A stretch of 64,000 bases of DNA from Nautilus pompilius (taxonomy: Eukaryota > Mollusca > Cephalopoda > Nautilida > Nautilidae). The notes below the pieces were generated by a model. The model was given only the letters and a program-made list of their open reading frames with translations. It was not told where the DNA came from and did no database searches. The stretch covers positions 1,178,001 through 1,242,000 of the forward strand of contig JACATO010000031.1 of the NCBI GenBank assembly GCA_018389105.1, given 5' to 3'. This document shows, one piece after another, positions 52,566 through 64,000 of this stretch. Every line of letters begins with the position of its first letter. The first letter of the stretch is position 1. Both the position numbers and the translations under genes were made by a program.

Positions 52566-54210
52566 GTATAGATATTTTATTTGCATCTTTCTTTGTTTAT
52601 CTTTAATATATATATAATTTTTTAAAACCTTTCTTAAGCCGGTATTTAATCTAACACCTGTCTGTCCTGTTCAGTAGTGAGCAGCTCACCCAATTTAAAA
52701 GTGCATGCCTGCAGACTGGCAGACAGACGACAGGCAGGCAGCCTTCTCGGATTTTCCTTTGAAGAAAGCTGACTTGCTCGCATTTCTGTGGTTTTTCCTG
52801 TGATTGTAATGTTTTTGATGATTCTATTTAGCCAGTGTTTGTTCTGTCTAAAAAAAACTGATAATTTCAATGAATGAGGAGGAACCAAATAAGCAGCCAG
52901 TCATACAAGAACATTGACAACACTTGTTTTCTGTACGCTTCAGATCAGAAGATGTGTAGAGTGATATACATGTGTTTTGGTTTTCAGTCATATTGTTTGT
53001 TTCCTTGGAATTCATCTTATTGTATTAGTAATTTTATGATTCAGGCACTCAGCTGACAGTATTGTATTTAGCAAAATAAAATATGATGATCATCTTGTAG
53101 ATATGGTCAACTTTATAAAAATCATTGGTAAAATCTATTTTTGTCTTACAACAGCATAGAGGATCTAATTGGAAAATCCGTTAATAACCTTTGATATACA
53201 CACACATAATTATCGATACAAAAAATCAACCTGTGTCTGGTGAAGGCTGTTTTAATGTTTTGTTGTCAAAGTCTCTGGAAATATTCATTTTCAGACATTT
53301 TTGACAAAGAATGAAATCAATTAAAGTAGCTAACAAAAGCATAATACAAAGAAAATTGGAAAGTTTGGGTTCTGTACTATTTTTGTTCAATTAAACTCAG
53401 AATCATTTCTTTCATTTCCAATTATAATGTTTTTGTTAACAATAACACAAAAGTAGAATTAAAATTGTATTAATAATATTGCAATCATAAGTTTATTGCA
53501 CATGGTAAAGAATAGTAGTTTGAGATACAGATACACTTTCCATTTTATTATAGTTTAAAAAGCAGAAAGGTTAATCTGGTTGATTAATAACCAATTTGTT
53601 TGAGCCTTCACTTTCAGTTTTTTATAGTAGTTAAAGAAAAACAAAAAAAAAGCCTAAATTTTCTTTTTTAACAATTTATAGTGAATCTGTATTTTTGTAT
53701 AAAGGAAACCTTGGTTATGACTATGAATCTTGAGAGGAGCATTTGTTACAAGCAAACAGACTGACTGCAAAAAACTGATGTCCACAATTGAATTCTGATT
53801 CTAGCATATTTTACTTAAAAAGTAACATGCTGCCAATTTAGCCTTATTTGAATTTTTTTTCTTTTTCTAAATTATTTATATTTCATTTTAAAACTGTATT
53901 TTATGCTTTTTACTGAAGAGTAATGGGGAAATGTGTGATTGTATAGTATTAACTTTTTTAACCATGTATCAGTAATCCAATTATGTTAATTTATATTTAT
54001 GACTACTAATCATCATCAGATCCCATGACTAGTAGGATTGAAGATCATAATCCAATTTTGGACAGACTGTTCACTTTCTATTTTATAAACTAATTTGTAT
54101 GGATTGTAATTAAATATTTATGAGTTTAACTGCAAGAACCTCATACACTCTCTTCAATTATGGGCAGCTTTTGGGATTTTGAGATGCCAGTGGTGGAGAA
54201 TTGAGTTTGT
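52566..54210. other. Intergenic sequence, no assigned gene
   Basis: AT-rich. A moderately GC-richer stretch at 52640-52800 with repeated GCAGACAG/CAGGCAGGCAG words borders the mariner and could be a short repeat. Nothing else recognised. Confidence 0.5.
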
Positions 54211-55345
54211 TCAGGTGGTTATACACTTTCCTTTTTTCTTAAAGTAGGAAAGCAATGAGTTTTGGAATGCTTTCTTTTTTTTTAGAATTTCAACATAACA
54301 CTGTGTGGAAGCTAAAACATTTCTTGACACTTTTGCACTCTGTTCAATATTGGGATCATCTTCATCAAAAATAGCAAGAGCTTCCTCTATCAGGAAAAAT
54401 GCCTCCTTCAATCTTTTACCCGTGTGCATGCACACCACCTCAATCTCTGCCACACCCAGCTCATCTGCCTGATGTATTTTCTGAAGTTGAAGTAAATCCT
54501 CAATAGAAAGTTCCTCTTTGTGCAAGTCTAATGACTCCTTCACATCATCTAAATCCACTTCATGAAACCCTACTGCCCTCTCCAATTTCACAACATTTTC
54601 CCAGGTTTTAGAAATATTCTCATTGACACTGAATCTCTCTAAATCATAGTGTAGATAAGGGCAAAGTTTCTTCCATACACTGCTCATGCAAGAATGTGTA
54701 ATCTCCTTTCAGGCCTCATCAACAAGCATGATGGAGTTCTTGATGATAAAACTTTTCCAGAATTCTTTCAATGACAATTTATTATCTTCAGTAGCCTTCG
54801 AGAGTATATCAAAAGTTTTCTTCTGATAATAAGCCTTAAAAGTAGCAATTACACCCTGGTCCATGGGATGAATAAGAGCCATTGTGTTGGGAGGTAGAAA
54901 CACCACTTATGTTTACACAAAGGACTTGGATTGATGTTTGGTGACCAGGGGCGTTATCAACAAGAAGGAGAATCTTGACCTTCATGCAGTATTTGTGCAG
55001 CTCACCTTCAAGCTTGGAACCAAGATAATTCCAGAAAATGCTATCCATTATCCATCCATTGGCATTGGAATAATAATAAACTGGTATAACTTGTTTCACA
55101 GACCCTTTAAGAGCACAGGGATTTTCTGACTGATACACCAACACTGGTTTCAACTTGCAATCACCTTCAGCATTTCCACCTAACAGCAGTGTAAAACAGT
55201 CATTAGCAGCCTTGAAGCCTGGTGCTGATTTCTTCTCTTGAGAAAGATATGTTCTGGATGGCATCCTTTTCCAGAAAAGTGCTGTCTCATCAAGGTTGAA
55301 AATTTACTTTGGAGAAATAAACCCACGTATATCGAGAGCTGACTG
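54211..55345 (-). mobile_element. Tigger transposon fragment with one terminus fused to mid-transposase
   Basis: The terminus at 55345 (TA at 55346-55347) reads inward on the minus strand as CAGTCAGCTCTCGATATACG. About 40 bases later it runs straight into IFNLDETALFWKRMPSRTYL, the first catalytic block, so the whole N-terminal DNA-binding region is deleted. The coding remnant then continues: SAPGFKAANDCFTLLLGGNA, LKPVLVYQSENPCALKG, KILLLVDNAPGHQTS (second Asp), MVFLPPNTMALIHPMDQGVI (third), and a 158-codon C-terminal block at 54687-54211 ending with FQNSLLSYFKKKGK. The left terminus was not found. Confidence 0.87.
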
Positions 55346-55380
55346 TACTCAGAGAATCCTTAGTATAACTCCTTTGTTTA

Positions 55381-55521
55381 GCTGTGAAAGGAAACTGAAG
55401 TGCCTGGAGAAAATCTATGCAGATGGGCTGATACAGAAGATGCTTGAAGTAACACTAATGTGGGAGGTTGACAACCCAAATGAAATCCTGACAGGAACCA
55501 AACTTGACCCTTCTTTTAAGG
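55381..55521 (+). other. Exon-like open segment (unassigned)
   Basis: Between TTTGTTTAG (ending 55380) and GGCAG followed by GTTGGC (about 55522) lies an open frame: CERKLKCLEKIYADGLIQKM, LEVTLMWEVDNPNEILTG, TKLDPSFKA. It directly follows the Tigger terminus but lies outside the element. It looks protein-like and continues open to 55598. I do not recognise the family. It may be a coding exon of an unknown gene, part of another transposon, or chance. Confidence 0.25.
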
Positions 55522-55598
55522 CAGGTTGGCATTCCACAATCATACTCATCTGCTGCCTTTGTATTTTGTCCAGTCTTTTTTTCTATCTGTTAATCTAA

Positions 55599-58516
55599 TT
55601 CATTCTTGACAATGGTTAAGTACAAGATAACAGCAAAGAAATGAGTAAATATTTCTTTAGTAGTTTCTTAGATCAGCACTTAAAAATTTTTTATTATAGC
55701 ATGATTTCTAGGAATAAATCCTCATCATAGTTTGTATTTGTCTTTAAAAAAATTCAACATTAGAAACTTTTCCTTGATTCAAGAAACAAACAAAACAGTT
55801 TACTGTTTTTAGTGAAAATCCTCAATTAAAAATTAGGCCATACATCTAATTATGAAACATTTTCATTTCATTATAAAATTTAGATGGAATAAAGTATTTT
55901 TGTTTTATAATTTATTTACAGAAGAGGAGAGAAACAGAGTGAAACAAGACTTTCACTCATATCGTGATTATTATTGACACCTTACCTACTGTAACAACAT
56001 AGCAAATTACTCTGCTTCATGCTACACTGGACTAATATTTTTCTAATGATAACAGATAAATTTTAAAAATATGAAAGAGACTAGTAGTCATAATTATTTG
56101 TTTCGCTCTGCCTCATTAAAGGAGCAGGGCACAGGTAACCTAAATCCAACTCCCAGCTAAAACATTATTCACATTTTTATTCAATGAACATATGATGTAT
56201 CTTGTTTCAGGCTGCAATATAAATTGATATATAAATAGGCCTGTTTACAAATCATTGTTTATTTAAACTTATTTAATAAAACTGTAAGATAAAAGTGATT
56301 TTTTTAAAGCTTGCTATTAACAGATATCACAACTGACATTCCAAATGTCTAGTGAGTCATTTGTGTTATTATGCCTCATCATAACTTTCATTGAATTTTG
56401 GGGTGTAAACCCTAAGCCCAGTAGTACTTATTAAGACTATTTATTGTACATGCACTATTAAGGCAGTATTTAGGTTTATCAGGTGCACTATAACTATCAT
56501 TTAATTATATAGATTACTGTTAATAACTCAAAATTTAATAAATGTCCAAAAAAATTAACTTATTAAACAGAAAGCTCTCCATACTTGAAAATTCTTTGTT
56601 TTTGTTATGGCAGCCACAAATGATGTAGATTGTCATGTACTTGATAGTTATCGTTCTTCATGAAATAAAGGGAAATATGAAGACACTGCATCTATAATTT
56701 ATTAGCTTGGTTTCACTAGGCCTCTCAATATTATGAATTAGGGCAGCGTAAATGCATATTCCTAATTTAAGATTGGATTACTAATTAAAAGAAATTCTTT
56801 ACTGAAATAAAAAATCTGAATTTCATGAGAAACAAAATTGTATGTGAGATTTTTAGGATCAAGTATCTATTTATTATTTACATAGAGATGATTATGGTCG
56901 TAGATCAACAATAGATTATGATTGAAAGCTTGTACATTTTAGAGAATAATATGTCAAATTGTTGTATTGCATAGAACCTGCAGGTTCATGAATATTAATG
57001 AGCTTTATGTACATATTATTGAACTACTTTGTGGGATGATCTTTTGGATAAATGGAGTGTTGGAAAAGTTTTTCATTATGTTTGTAATCATGGAGAGAGA
57101 TTTGAAACAAACTGCAAACATTATCATTTCTGGTATTAAAAGCTCTAAGTCACTGCATTGACATCAGTGATCATGAGATGAGCCTGTCATCTGTGCTATG
57201 TTGAATCACTTTACAAATGTGGTCAATTTTATCTGTCTTCAACTCTTTTATTTGATTCTGAAATATTACAGCTCACTTAAATTAGAAATCCAACTCTCAA
57301 TTTCATTTTCATTTTTGATATGTCAGCTTGGATTCAAGTTGTACAACATTTTAAGTACAACTAGGCCAATATGAAGGTGAACGTGCTCAGCTATTCTTTG
57401 ACTGGATGGTTTGGTTCACATCCCAAGAAAACGCCATGGTGAATACTGTATACCAGCAAAAGAAAAATAAGGTGAAATGTAAAGACCAATCATCAATTGC
57501 AAATTGTTTAGTCTTTAGTCTCAGCTGTTCAGTTATAATTGCACGATGGATAGTATGTTGAGTTATCTCTTATTATCCATCTTATCTTCAATGTTTTTCC
57601 AACTAATGTTTCCTCCTCAGTTTTCTCTGTAGTCTGTAATGTATCTTTATGCCAGTCTTTAACTTATTTCTTGCTGATTGTATTCCAACGTGTAACAAGT
57701 TTCAGCTTAAAAGCTGCTGTGTATGATTTGCTTTAACTTTATGGGAGGCATTTTGAGTTGAAGCAAACATTCCTGGCAATAATTTTTGTAATCTGTTTCA
57801 AACGGAGAATTTCAGTTTATTTCAGAAAATAACAAACTGTGTCGGTGACTGTATCTATAGATTAGTTTCTGGAGGAAAAAAGTATCAACTTATAGGCCAA
57901 AAAATATGGTACTTTTTTTTAAAAGTTGAAAAAAATGATGATCCATTCAAGTCTCTTCAGTCTGAAATTGCGAGAAGAAAAATTTCTCAGTATGAATGTA
58001 TATATACTACTACTATCTTTTCTTTAAATTTAAGGTTTGAAATTTAGATGTGGAGAGTCTATTCTGATTTAGCATTTAAAACACACACTATCATTATTTT
58101 AATAAAGTTTGCATTGATACTCATTGGTGATTTTAGAAAATCTTAATCATTTAAGTAATTTTTTTTCGGTTTTCTTGTTTTAGTATATGCCAGTCTCCTG
58201 CTTGTGCTGTTTCCTCGGTGGTCTCATGAAATATTTTAAAATCTGTAAATTCCTTACATTTAGTGATTTTCATGCATGATTGTGAAGTTATCAGATTTTT
58301 CTTATTTTTTCATATTACTTCCTTTTAATCTAAGTGAAATATCTAAAAATAGTAAACTAAATGATGGTATAATTTGTAAGCTTTCATTTTAGAAGTAAAA
58401 AAAAAGAGCCAGCTGTCAATTTATTTTAGTAGAGTCATGTATTTGTTTGAACATCCCTTTAATTTTTAAATTCAAAATGTATGTGATATTTTACCTACTC
58501 ATTTGATTTCAGAATA
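55599..58516. other. Intergenic sequence, nothing assigned
   Basis: AT-rich sequence with only short chance ORFs. No transposon termini or RNA gene recognised. Confidence 0.5.
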
Positions 58517-58766
58517 CAGGGGTGGACTGAGCCATCGGTCAATCGGGCACTGCCCGAGGGCCCATAGCTACAAGAGATTCCCATATAAATTCTATTAAAT
58601 GAATACTCCAATATACTCCAGATGCAGTCTGAGACAACTAATTTTTTAATTGACACCCCCAAACCGCCCTCCCCTTATCTGGCGCTTTGTAGCCTCTGAC
58701 ATAGGCACTAAGGGGCCCAGTGAACAGTTATGCCCAAGGGCCTATAATACTCTCAGTCTGCCCCTG
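58517..58766. mobile_element. hAT-type MITE with perfect 8-bp target duplication (250 bp)
   Basis: The element is bounded by TCAGAATA on both sides (58509-58516 and 58767-58774), an exact 8-bp duplication as hAT insertions make. The ends are CAGGGGTGGACTGAG and, inverted, CAGGGGCAGACTGAG. Inside, GGGCACTGCCCGAGGGCCCA and the internal pair TGCCCGAGGGCCCATAG / TGCCCAAGGGCCTATA give further palindromic structure. It has no coding capacity. The preserved duplication suggests a fairly recent insertion. Confidence 0.93.
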
Positions 58767-61700
58767 TCAGAATATTTAAAAATTATGTTTGTAGAATAGT
58801 GCAAGCTCTTATTATATTCCACATGCATAGTAATCTAACCTCATATGCAAGTTTCAATTTATGTAATGACTGCTATTTCTTAAAGATAAGTGTTTATATC
58901 AGATTCAAACTAAGAAGCTATGCCAATTCCGCTTTCTTATTAATTCAAATTAATCAGGTGTTGTAGTAATTCAATTATACTTTAAAAATGAGCATTAAGG
59001 TTACAAAAAATGATTCTCCTCTTGTTGCCTTATCATTTTCATCTTTATTTAGTATTATATGAGGTTCTCTGTACCTTCTGGTTGTCTTTTTTCCTAGCAA
59101 TCGGGTTTATGTTCTATTACATTTTCCATTTACCCTAAGGATTATTTTTCATCACACAAAGATAGCCACAGTAATTAGTCAAAATAATATTGCTGAATGT
59201 ATAAAAATAATGATGATATCATTATTTAGAATTTTTAAATATAACTTGATTTTAATTAATCATATTTTCATTCACTTTCACCAAAATTACATGTTCCACT
59301 CACTCCTTGTGTAATCTAGTTCTTTGTAATTGCCTTTTCTTGTAATCCCTGCGTTAGGTCAGAGGACACCTGAATTTACAGAAAAATTTAGATTAATTGA
59401 AAAGGGAATCTCAATTATTATATATAACAAATACAAAAACAATTAAGAGAAATGCAAATCATGAAAAGTTGCAGAAATGTAGATTAAATCATCAAAGGAG
59501 ATAATTTCTAGACATCTAAATTTTTTAAAACTGCAAACTTAAAATTTGCCATTATCAATGTATCATAATAATTAACTTAATTAATATAACTGAAACTGTT
59601 TATTTTGTAAGAAATTTTTTTGCACATGATTTTCTCAATTAACCAATTTATATTAAGCAGAACAGTGTATTGTGGTTGACCATACGAACTAAATGACAGA
59701 TTGTTGAAAATCCATCATAAAAAATTTCTTGCTAATCTATCATTGCTAATATACATTTAATTATATGTTTTAATATATTGATTGTTTATGATGTTTAGGA
59801 TTTTAATTGTGTGTACACAAGTGTTTATGGTTGTGTTTTAGGTTTAGCATCTTGAGATTCTATCTTTTCTGTAAAATGGAAATACTCCAATGAAACTCTT
59901 TAATATTTTCTTTTAAAAACTCCTAACTTCTACTAAAAATAGGAAATCAGGCTGGGAGAGAGACAGTAGTAGAGGATAGAATGACTTACACATGCCTACT
60001 GGACAGATATACTTGGACTTTGGCCAGCCTATTGAGAAATCTGCACTTTTTTTATTAGTTGTAGGAAGAAATATAAGCATAACTGTCTGTTATAAAAGAT
60101 TAAAAGATAGGGCAAAACCACGTACAATATGTACAAAACAAAGATTCTCATCATCCCATGGATCATTGAAACACCATCAAATTCTGTTTTCTTTTTAAAA
60201 TAAGTAATTCAATTTAATTATTAGATACACGTTCTCATTCTTAGTTTTCTTTTATGGATTTTATCATTTTAAGTTATAATTCTATAAATTTAATAAATTT
60301 GTTCTCTTGAAATTGACAAAAGATGAAACATTTACAGCTTATATGCATACTAATATGTATATAAGTGTTAGCAGTTTAATATATCTCAGTCACAGATAGT
60401 ATTATTTTTGGCTTGTATGTTAAATTAACTTAGAAATATAACTATTGGGTGAAATTGTTGGTTAAGGAGCATTAATTTAGCTCTCTCATCACCTCCCACA
60501 AATTAATTCTGGCTAATAGACAACATATAACACTTTTATAACTATCCAGTTATTTCATTATATTATGTTTCCTATTTAATATTATATTTAATAAAAAACA
60601 TCAGATGTAGTCGTTTAGAAATGGTGACCTATGTGATTAAAACTGGCTAAATGTATAATGGTACATATTACATTTAAGAGAAAATTGATTATGTCTGTCA
60701 GACCTGGGATAAAACTGCTGATAGCATCAATCAATAACCAGGTGGCTGAGAGCTAAATTCATACAACATCACACTATTTATAACATTTTTATATGATCTC
60801 AGTGGCACATTTCTATAATTAAGTATTGCATTCTATGCTAAAGAGTTTGAATCTTAACTATCAACAAAAAGCGAAAAATAACCAGTTTAAAATAAGTATA
60901 ATTTTATTTCGTTTATTATTTATTTAAAATATCCATTTTTAATGTAATGTCAATATCTCTTTTCAAATATTAATACTCTGTATTTTGCAAAATCAATAAA
61001 ATAATGGAAGCAGGAGGAAAGTTCATAGCCTAGAGAAAATGGACTGCTTAGCAACCAAAGACATTAACCAATGCAGTAATAAAAGAAAAACTTTTTATTT
61101 GCATTCAACTAGAACCTGAAAATTATTTTTAAAGATTTTGGTTTCCCTTTCTTGATTTTTATATGTTTGTATATTTTACAGAAAAATATTAATTTCCCTT
61201 TTATCGTTTGTCTGATGTCTAAATGAGGGTCTGCCATATGTCAAAATAAATTAAAATATTCAAAAATAAAAACAATGATAAAAATGTTTGATTAACATCA
61301 TTAAATATGGATTCTGTTAATTGAAGGTTTCATCACTGCTGATGTAAGATAAATGGTAATACTGGCTGGTAATCACCTTGCACAACAACCTATAACTGAA
61401 GATGTGTATCACAAATTAGAGACGTTGAGTGGACTTTGTTTTTGTAGCTGGAGGAAAGAATGGTCAACTGAAATAAAAACAGAAGTGTGTTTCAATTAAA
61501 AAAGTAAAATTATTAAAAAATTAATGGGCTTTTACTATTTTTTTGGAAGAATTAATTCTAAAATTATATAATTGTATCATGCCATAATATTTATCATTTG
61601 GATATGTCCCAGTGTTTAGCGGATTAGTATTAGAACTCTACTTTATACTGAGTTAACTGCAAATTAAATATCTAATAGAATGAAATTTAAAGAAGATGCA

Positions 61701-62735
61701 TGCCTACTTGCATGGAAACAGAATAAACAGGCATATGTGCAAACGATATTAAGTCTAAAATAGGTATTACTGGTGAATCACAGGAGAAATTAAAAAGCTT
61801 TTCAATGGGAAAGTAAAACCATCAATCGCCAACTAATTTTTTTGGCAGTAATAATTTACCAGTTCTTTCTTTATTCCATGAAACAAATTGTTTGTAAAAG
61901 CATTGAGCCATTTTATAATTTATGCTATTTGTATGTTATTAAAACTTAGTATGTTACCCACAGAAAAAACTACCCAACATGATAGTTCATTTCTATAGTC
62001 AATAATAAAATGTACTAGCCAAAAATTTATGATAGCACGGAGTTATTTAAAATTAGTATAAAATAAATCAACTTTGATAAATACACAGTACATCAAATAA
62101 GAGAGATTTTTTGAGAAAGGTACATTCCTGTAGTTTCTTATAAATCATCTCACCTTCAGTACTCACATTCTGAATGTTCCTCTCTATCTTTGATTTTTTT
62201 CCTACTTGAATTCCTATAATACCTCATTGAAGTATTGGTGAGTAAGCCCATTTCTATATTGAAATGGGAAATTGTAGAAAACTTGACTGTTTTGCATTAG
62301 TTGCCATACATTATTACCTGAGTTTCTTTTTAACTAGAATTTAGTTTATCCAAATCTTGAATAAGCTGTGCATCCATATGAAGTCCTAATTTAAGAAAAT
62401 ATTTTAAAATGACTGGATAAGGTTCAGCAGCATAGATTGTTTCTAGATCTAAAGCATTTATCATATGTAGAAATATTAAAATGCAGATTTATCTAGTTTG
62501 GGGTTTGGGCAATTGAAAGATCTAATAGTATTTTTAAAACTAATTAGGGATTTTATTTCCTATAAAATAAATTTCCAGCAATGATGGTTAGTACTGATAG
62601 TGTAAATCAATTTATAAATTATATTGATAGCATTTCTTTTTCTCTGGAGTAACTAAAGTAAAGTAAATGTGTAGCTTCCAGGCTCATTTGTATCGCTAGT
62701 CAATGTAATGTTGGGTATCTTTTGAAATATAGATT
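58767..62735. other. Intergenic sequence, nothing assigned
   Basis: 4 kb of AT-rich sequence. An open frame of 68 codons at 59992-60198 has no recognisable features. No termini, SINE or RNA gene recognised. Confidence 0.5.
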
Positions 62736-64000
62736 ATGCACCATGAATCTGTACGTCCCAGCCAAGAGACATTTTTAATGGTTGATGCTCCTTCGACTCA
62801 TCATGATAAGATCCTTAGCAACATAATTTGTGCTCAATCAAACATATTTTTCCTGGCAAAGAATATAGAGATAAAGGAAAGAAAAATAGCATGTCTTTTT
62901 CCATATAAGCAACTACGGGGTATAATATCATGTCAGAAACACAGAAAAAGAGCTAGAGAGTGGGGGTGGTGTGAAATCTGTTATCAGATTGCTGATATCT
63001 TATTTGAGATATGGTCTTTTACTGAGAAGCCATCATGCTGACCACCTATGCAGTGACTTGGAGAACAAGGATATATTTACTGGGGTTTTGTCATTTATGA
63101 CTGAATCTGGAGACATTGCATTAGAAGAACACTTAAAATAGGCTGTTTCTCACAAAATGAACTTCTAGATTGCATTGGGGTGGTCATCTAATCCCACATA
63201 ATGGAGGCAATTACAGAATAAAGAATGGCCTCTCAACTTCATAAATTCAGATTAGTTCATAGACCAAAAGAGTGATTTTTTTTTTTTACTTTTGCACAAT
63301 ATGAGAATATCAGAGTTTCAAAATTATGATGGTAATGGCCAAGAGCTGGTTCTAGCAGCCAGATTCACTGATGTTTGCAGGAACACAAGATACCATACAC
63401 GCATTGTGTAAACCACAGCCTAAACTTGCTTCTCTGCCATGCAAGTAGGATCACTGCAATACAGTGCATGATGAGAAACCTATGATTCATAGGTAAATAT
63501 TTTCAGTATCCCAAGCGCATGTATGCCTTGGAGTAACATATTAAAGAGTAGAACAGCCTAAATTCTAACCAAGATACTTCTTAAAGAAAACATGATAATG
63601 TTTCATTTGATGTAGGTGAATAAGTACATTTCTTTAGAGGACCTGCACAACATGCATGAGTCAGTACTATGGGTATTGCAAGACAGATGTCAGCAGCAAG
63701 AGCTTAGAATAGGATGGTATATGTTGAAACCAAGGGGTTATGTGAACCCATAGCTTGAAGTCTTTGAGACCACAAAATACCTCTTGGTATTCACCAAAAA
63801 AACTAGTATGATATTGCAGTATTGATGTGTTTTAAACCAATACAGAAGTGGTGCTGTTGAAGAAGACACTTCAGAAAGTTGGATAAAAGACTGATAAGGT
63901 ATTCTATATTGCTTATCAGGAAATGTCTGGATCCACTACAAATACCTCAAATATTATCTGAGACTTCCCTGTATCTAAGATTGTGTTTAGATATTGACTC
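62736..64000 (+). pseudogene. hAT transposase remnant of the ZMYM1/DUF4371 type, runs off the right edge
   Basis: On the + strand, several frames give family words in the right order. VKSVIRLLISYLRYGLLL and DLENKDIFTGVLSFMTESGD, IALEEHL (62970-63140) match the V-x-x-L-L-x-x-x-x-FLA ... GNF-x-x-LL-x-x-x-x-x-D-x-x-L-x-EHL pattern of DUF4371. YDGNGQELVLA near 63330 and IPYTHCVNHSLNLLLCHAS near 63390-63445 match the GYDGA-N-M-SG and HC-x-AH-x-LNLV-x-x-AS blocks. An open segment at 62736-63041 precedes it, with the same region in a shifted frame. An open piece at 63616-63753 (VNKYISLEDLHNMHES) may or may not belong. Decay is heavy. Confidence 0.6.

Noticed and set aside
59992-60198. Open frame of 68 codons (start MPTGQIYLDFGQ)
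   Set aside because: No recognisable domain, no splice context and no neighbouring exons. Probably chance.
1-64000. CRISPR arrays, bacterial operons, rRNA or canonical tRNA genes, endogenous viral genes
   Set aside because: None seen. Repeats are dispersed transposon ends and microsatellites, the real gene is spliced, and no gag/pol/env-like or intact tRNA sequence was recognised.

Overview
This window comes from an AT-rich, CpG-poor, intron-rich animal genome. No bacterial, plasmid or phage organisation is present. The one clearly functional gene is the 3' part of an SLC4-family bicarbonate/anion transporter. It lies on the + strand as ten exons between 2324 and 37962, all bounded by AG...GT splice sites and keeping one reading frame across all nine introns. 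The encoded 581 residues cover the whole membrane domain and an acidic C-terminal tail. The N-terminal cytoplasmic domain lies upstream of position 1. The protein is closest to the electroneutral AE (SLC4A1-3) type but carries some features of the Na+-coupled branch, and it looks far more divergent than an ordinary vertebrate AE1-3. I infer an invertebrate host. The phylum cannot be settled by reading alone.

Layout. 1-2323 is intron. 2324-37962 holds the ten exons, with introns of 0.75 to 14.6 kb loaded with transposon remains. These are pogo/Tigger-type elements (5.7, 7.1-8.0, 12.8-14.9, 23.4-24.5, 28.0-30.5 and 31.0-32.2 kb), a Tc1 element with its inverted repeats intact (8.98-10.5 kb), a pogo-type MITE (10.8-11.3 kb), a BED/hAT transposase remnant (16.8-18.2 kb), a reverse-transcriptase remnant (20.7-21.2 kb) and a possible tRNA-derived SINE (27.4-27.75 kb). 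The gene ends with a stop at 37960-37962 and a poly(A) signal at 38040.

38-64 kb has no gene I can establish. It contains an Hsmar1-like mariner (41.1-42.25 kb) abutting a ZMYM1-type hAT remnant (42.26-43.16 kb), and a CpG-rich block that looks like a promoter or first exon (45.2-45.95 kb). It also has a possible AMP-binding-enzyme exon (47.49-47.69 kb), two more Tigger remnants (48.2-50.15 and 54.2-55.35 kb) and a CpG-rich mariner (51.8-52.6 kb). A 250-bp hAT MITE with a perfect 8-bp target duplication (58.5 kb) and a second ZMYM1-type hAT remnant running off the right edge (62.7-64 kb) complete it.

The transposase genes examined carry frameshifts, stops or deletions and look dead. The main points of interest are the mixed AE/NBC character of the transporter, the number of distinct pogo lineages in one locus, and a few exon-like segments that nothing explains. 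I found no convincing previously undescribed system.
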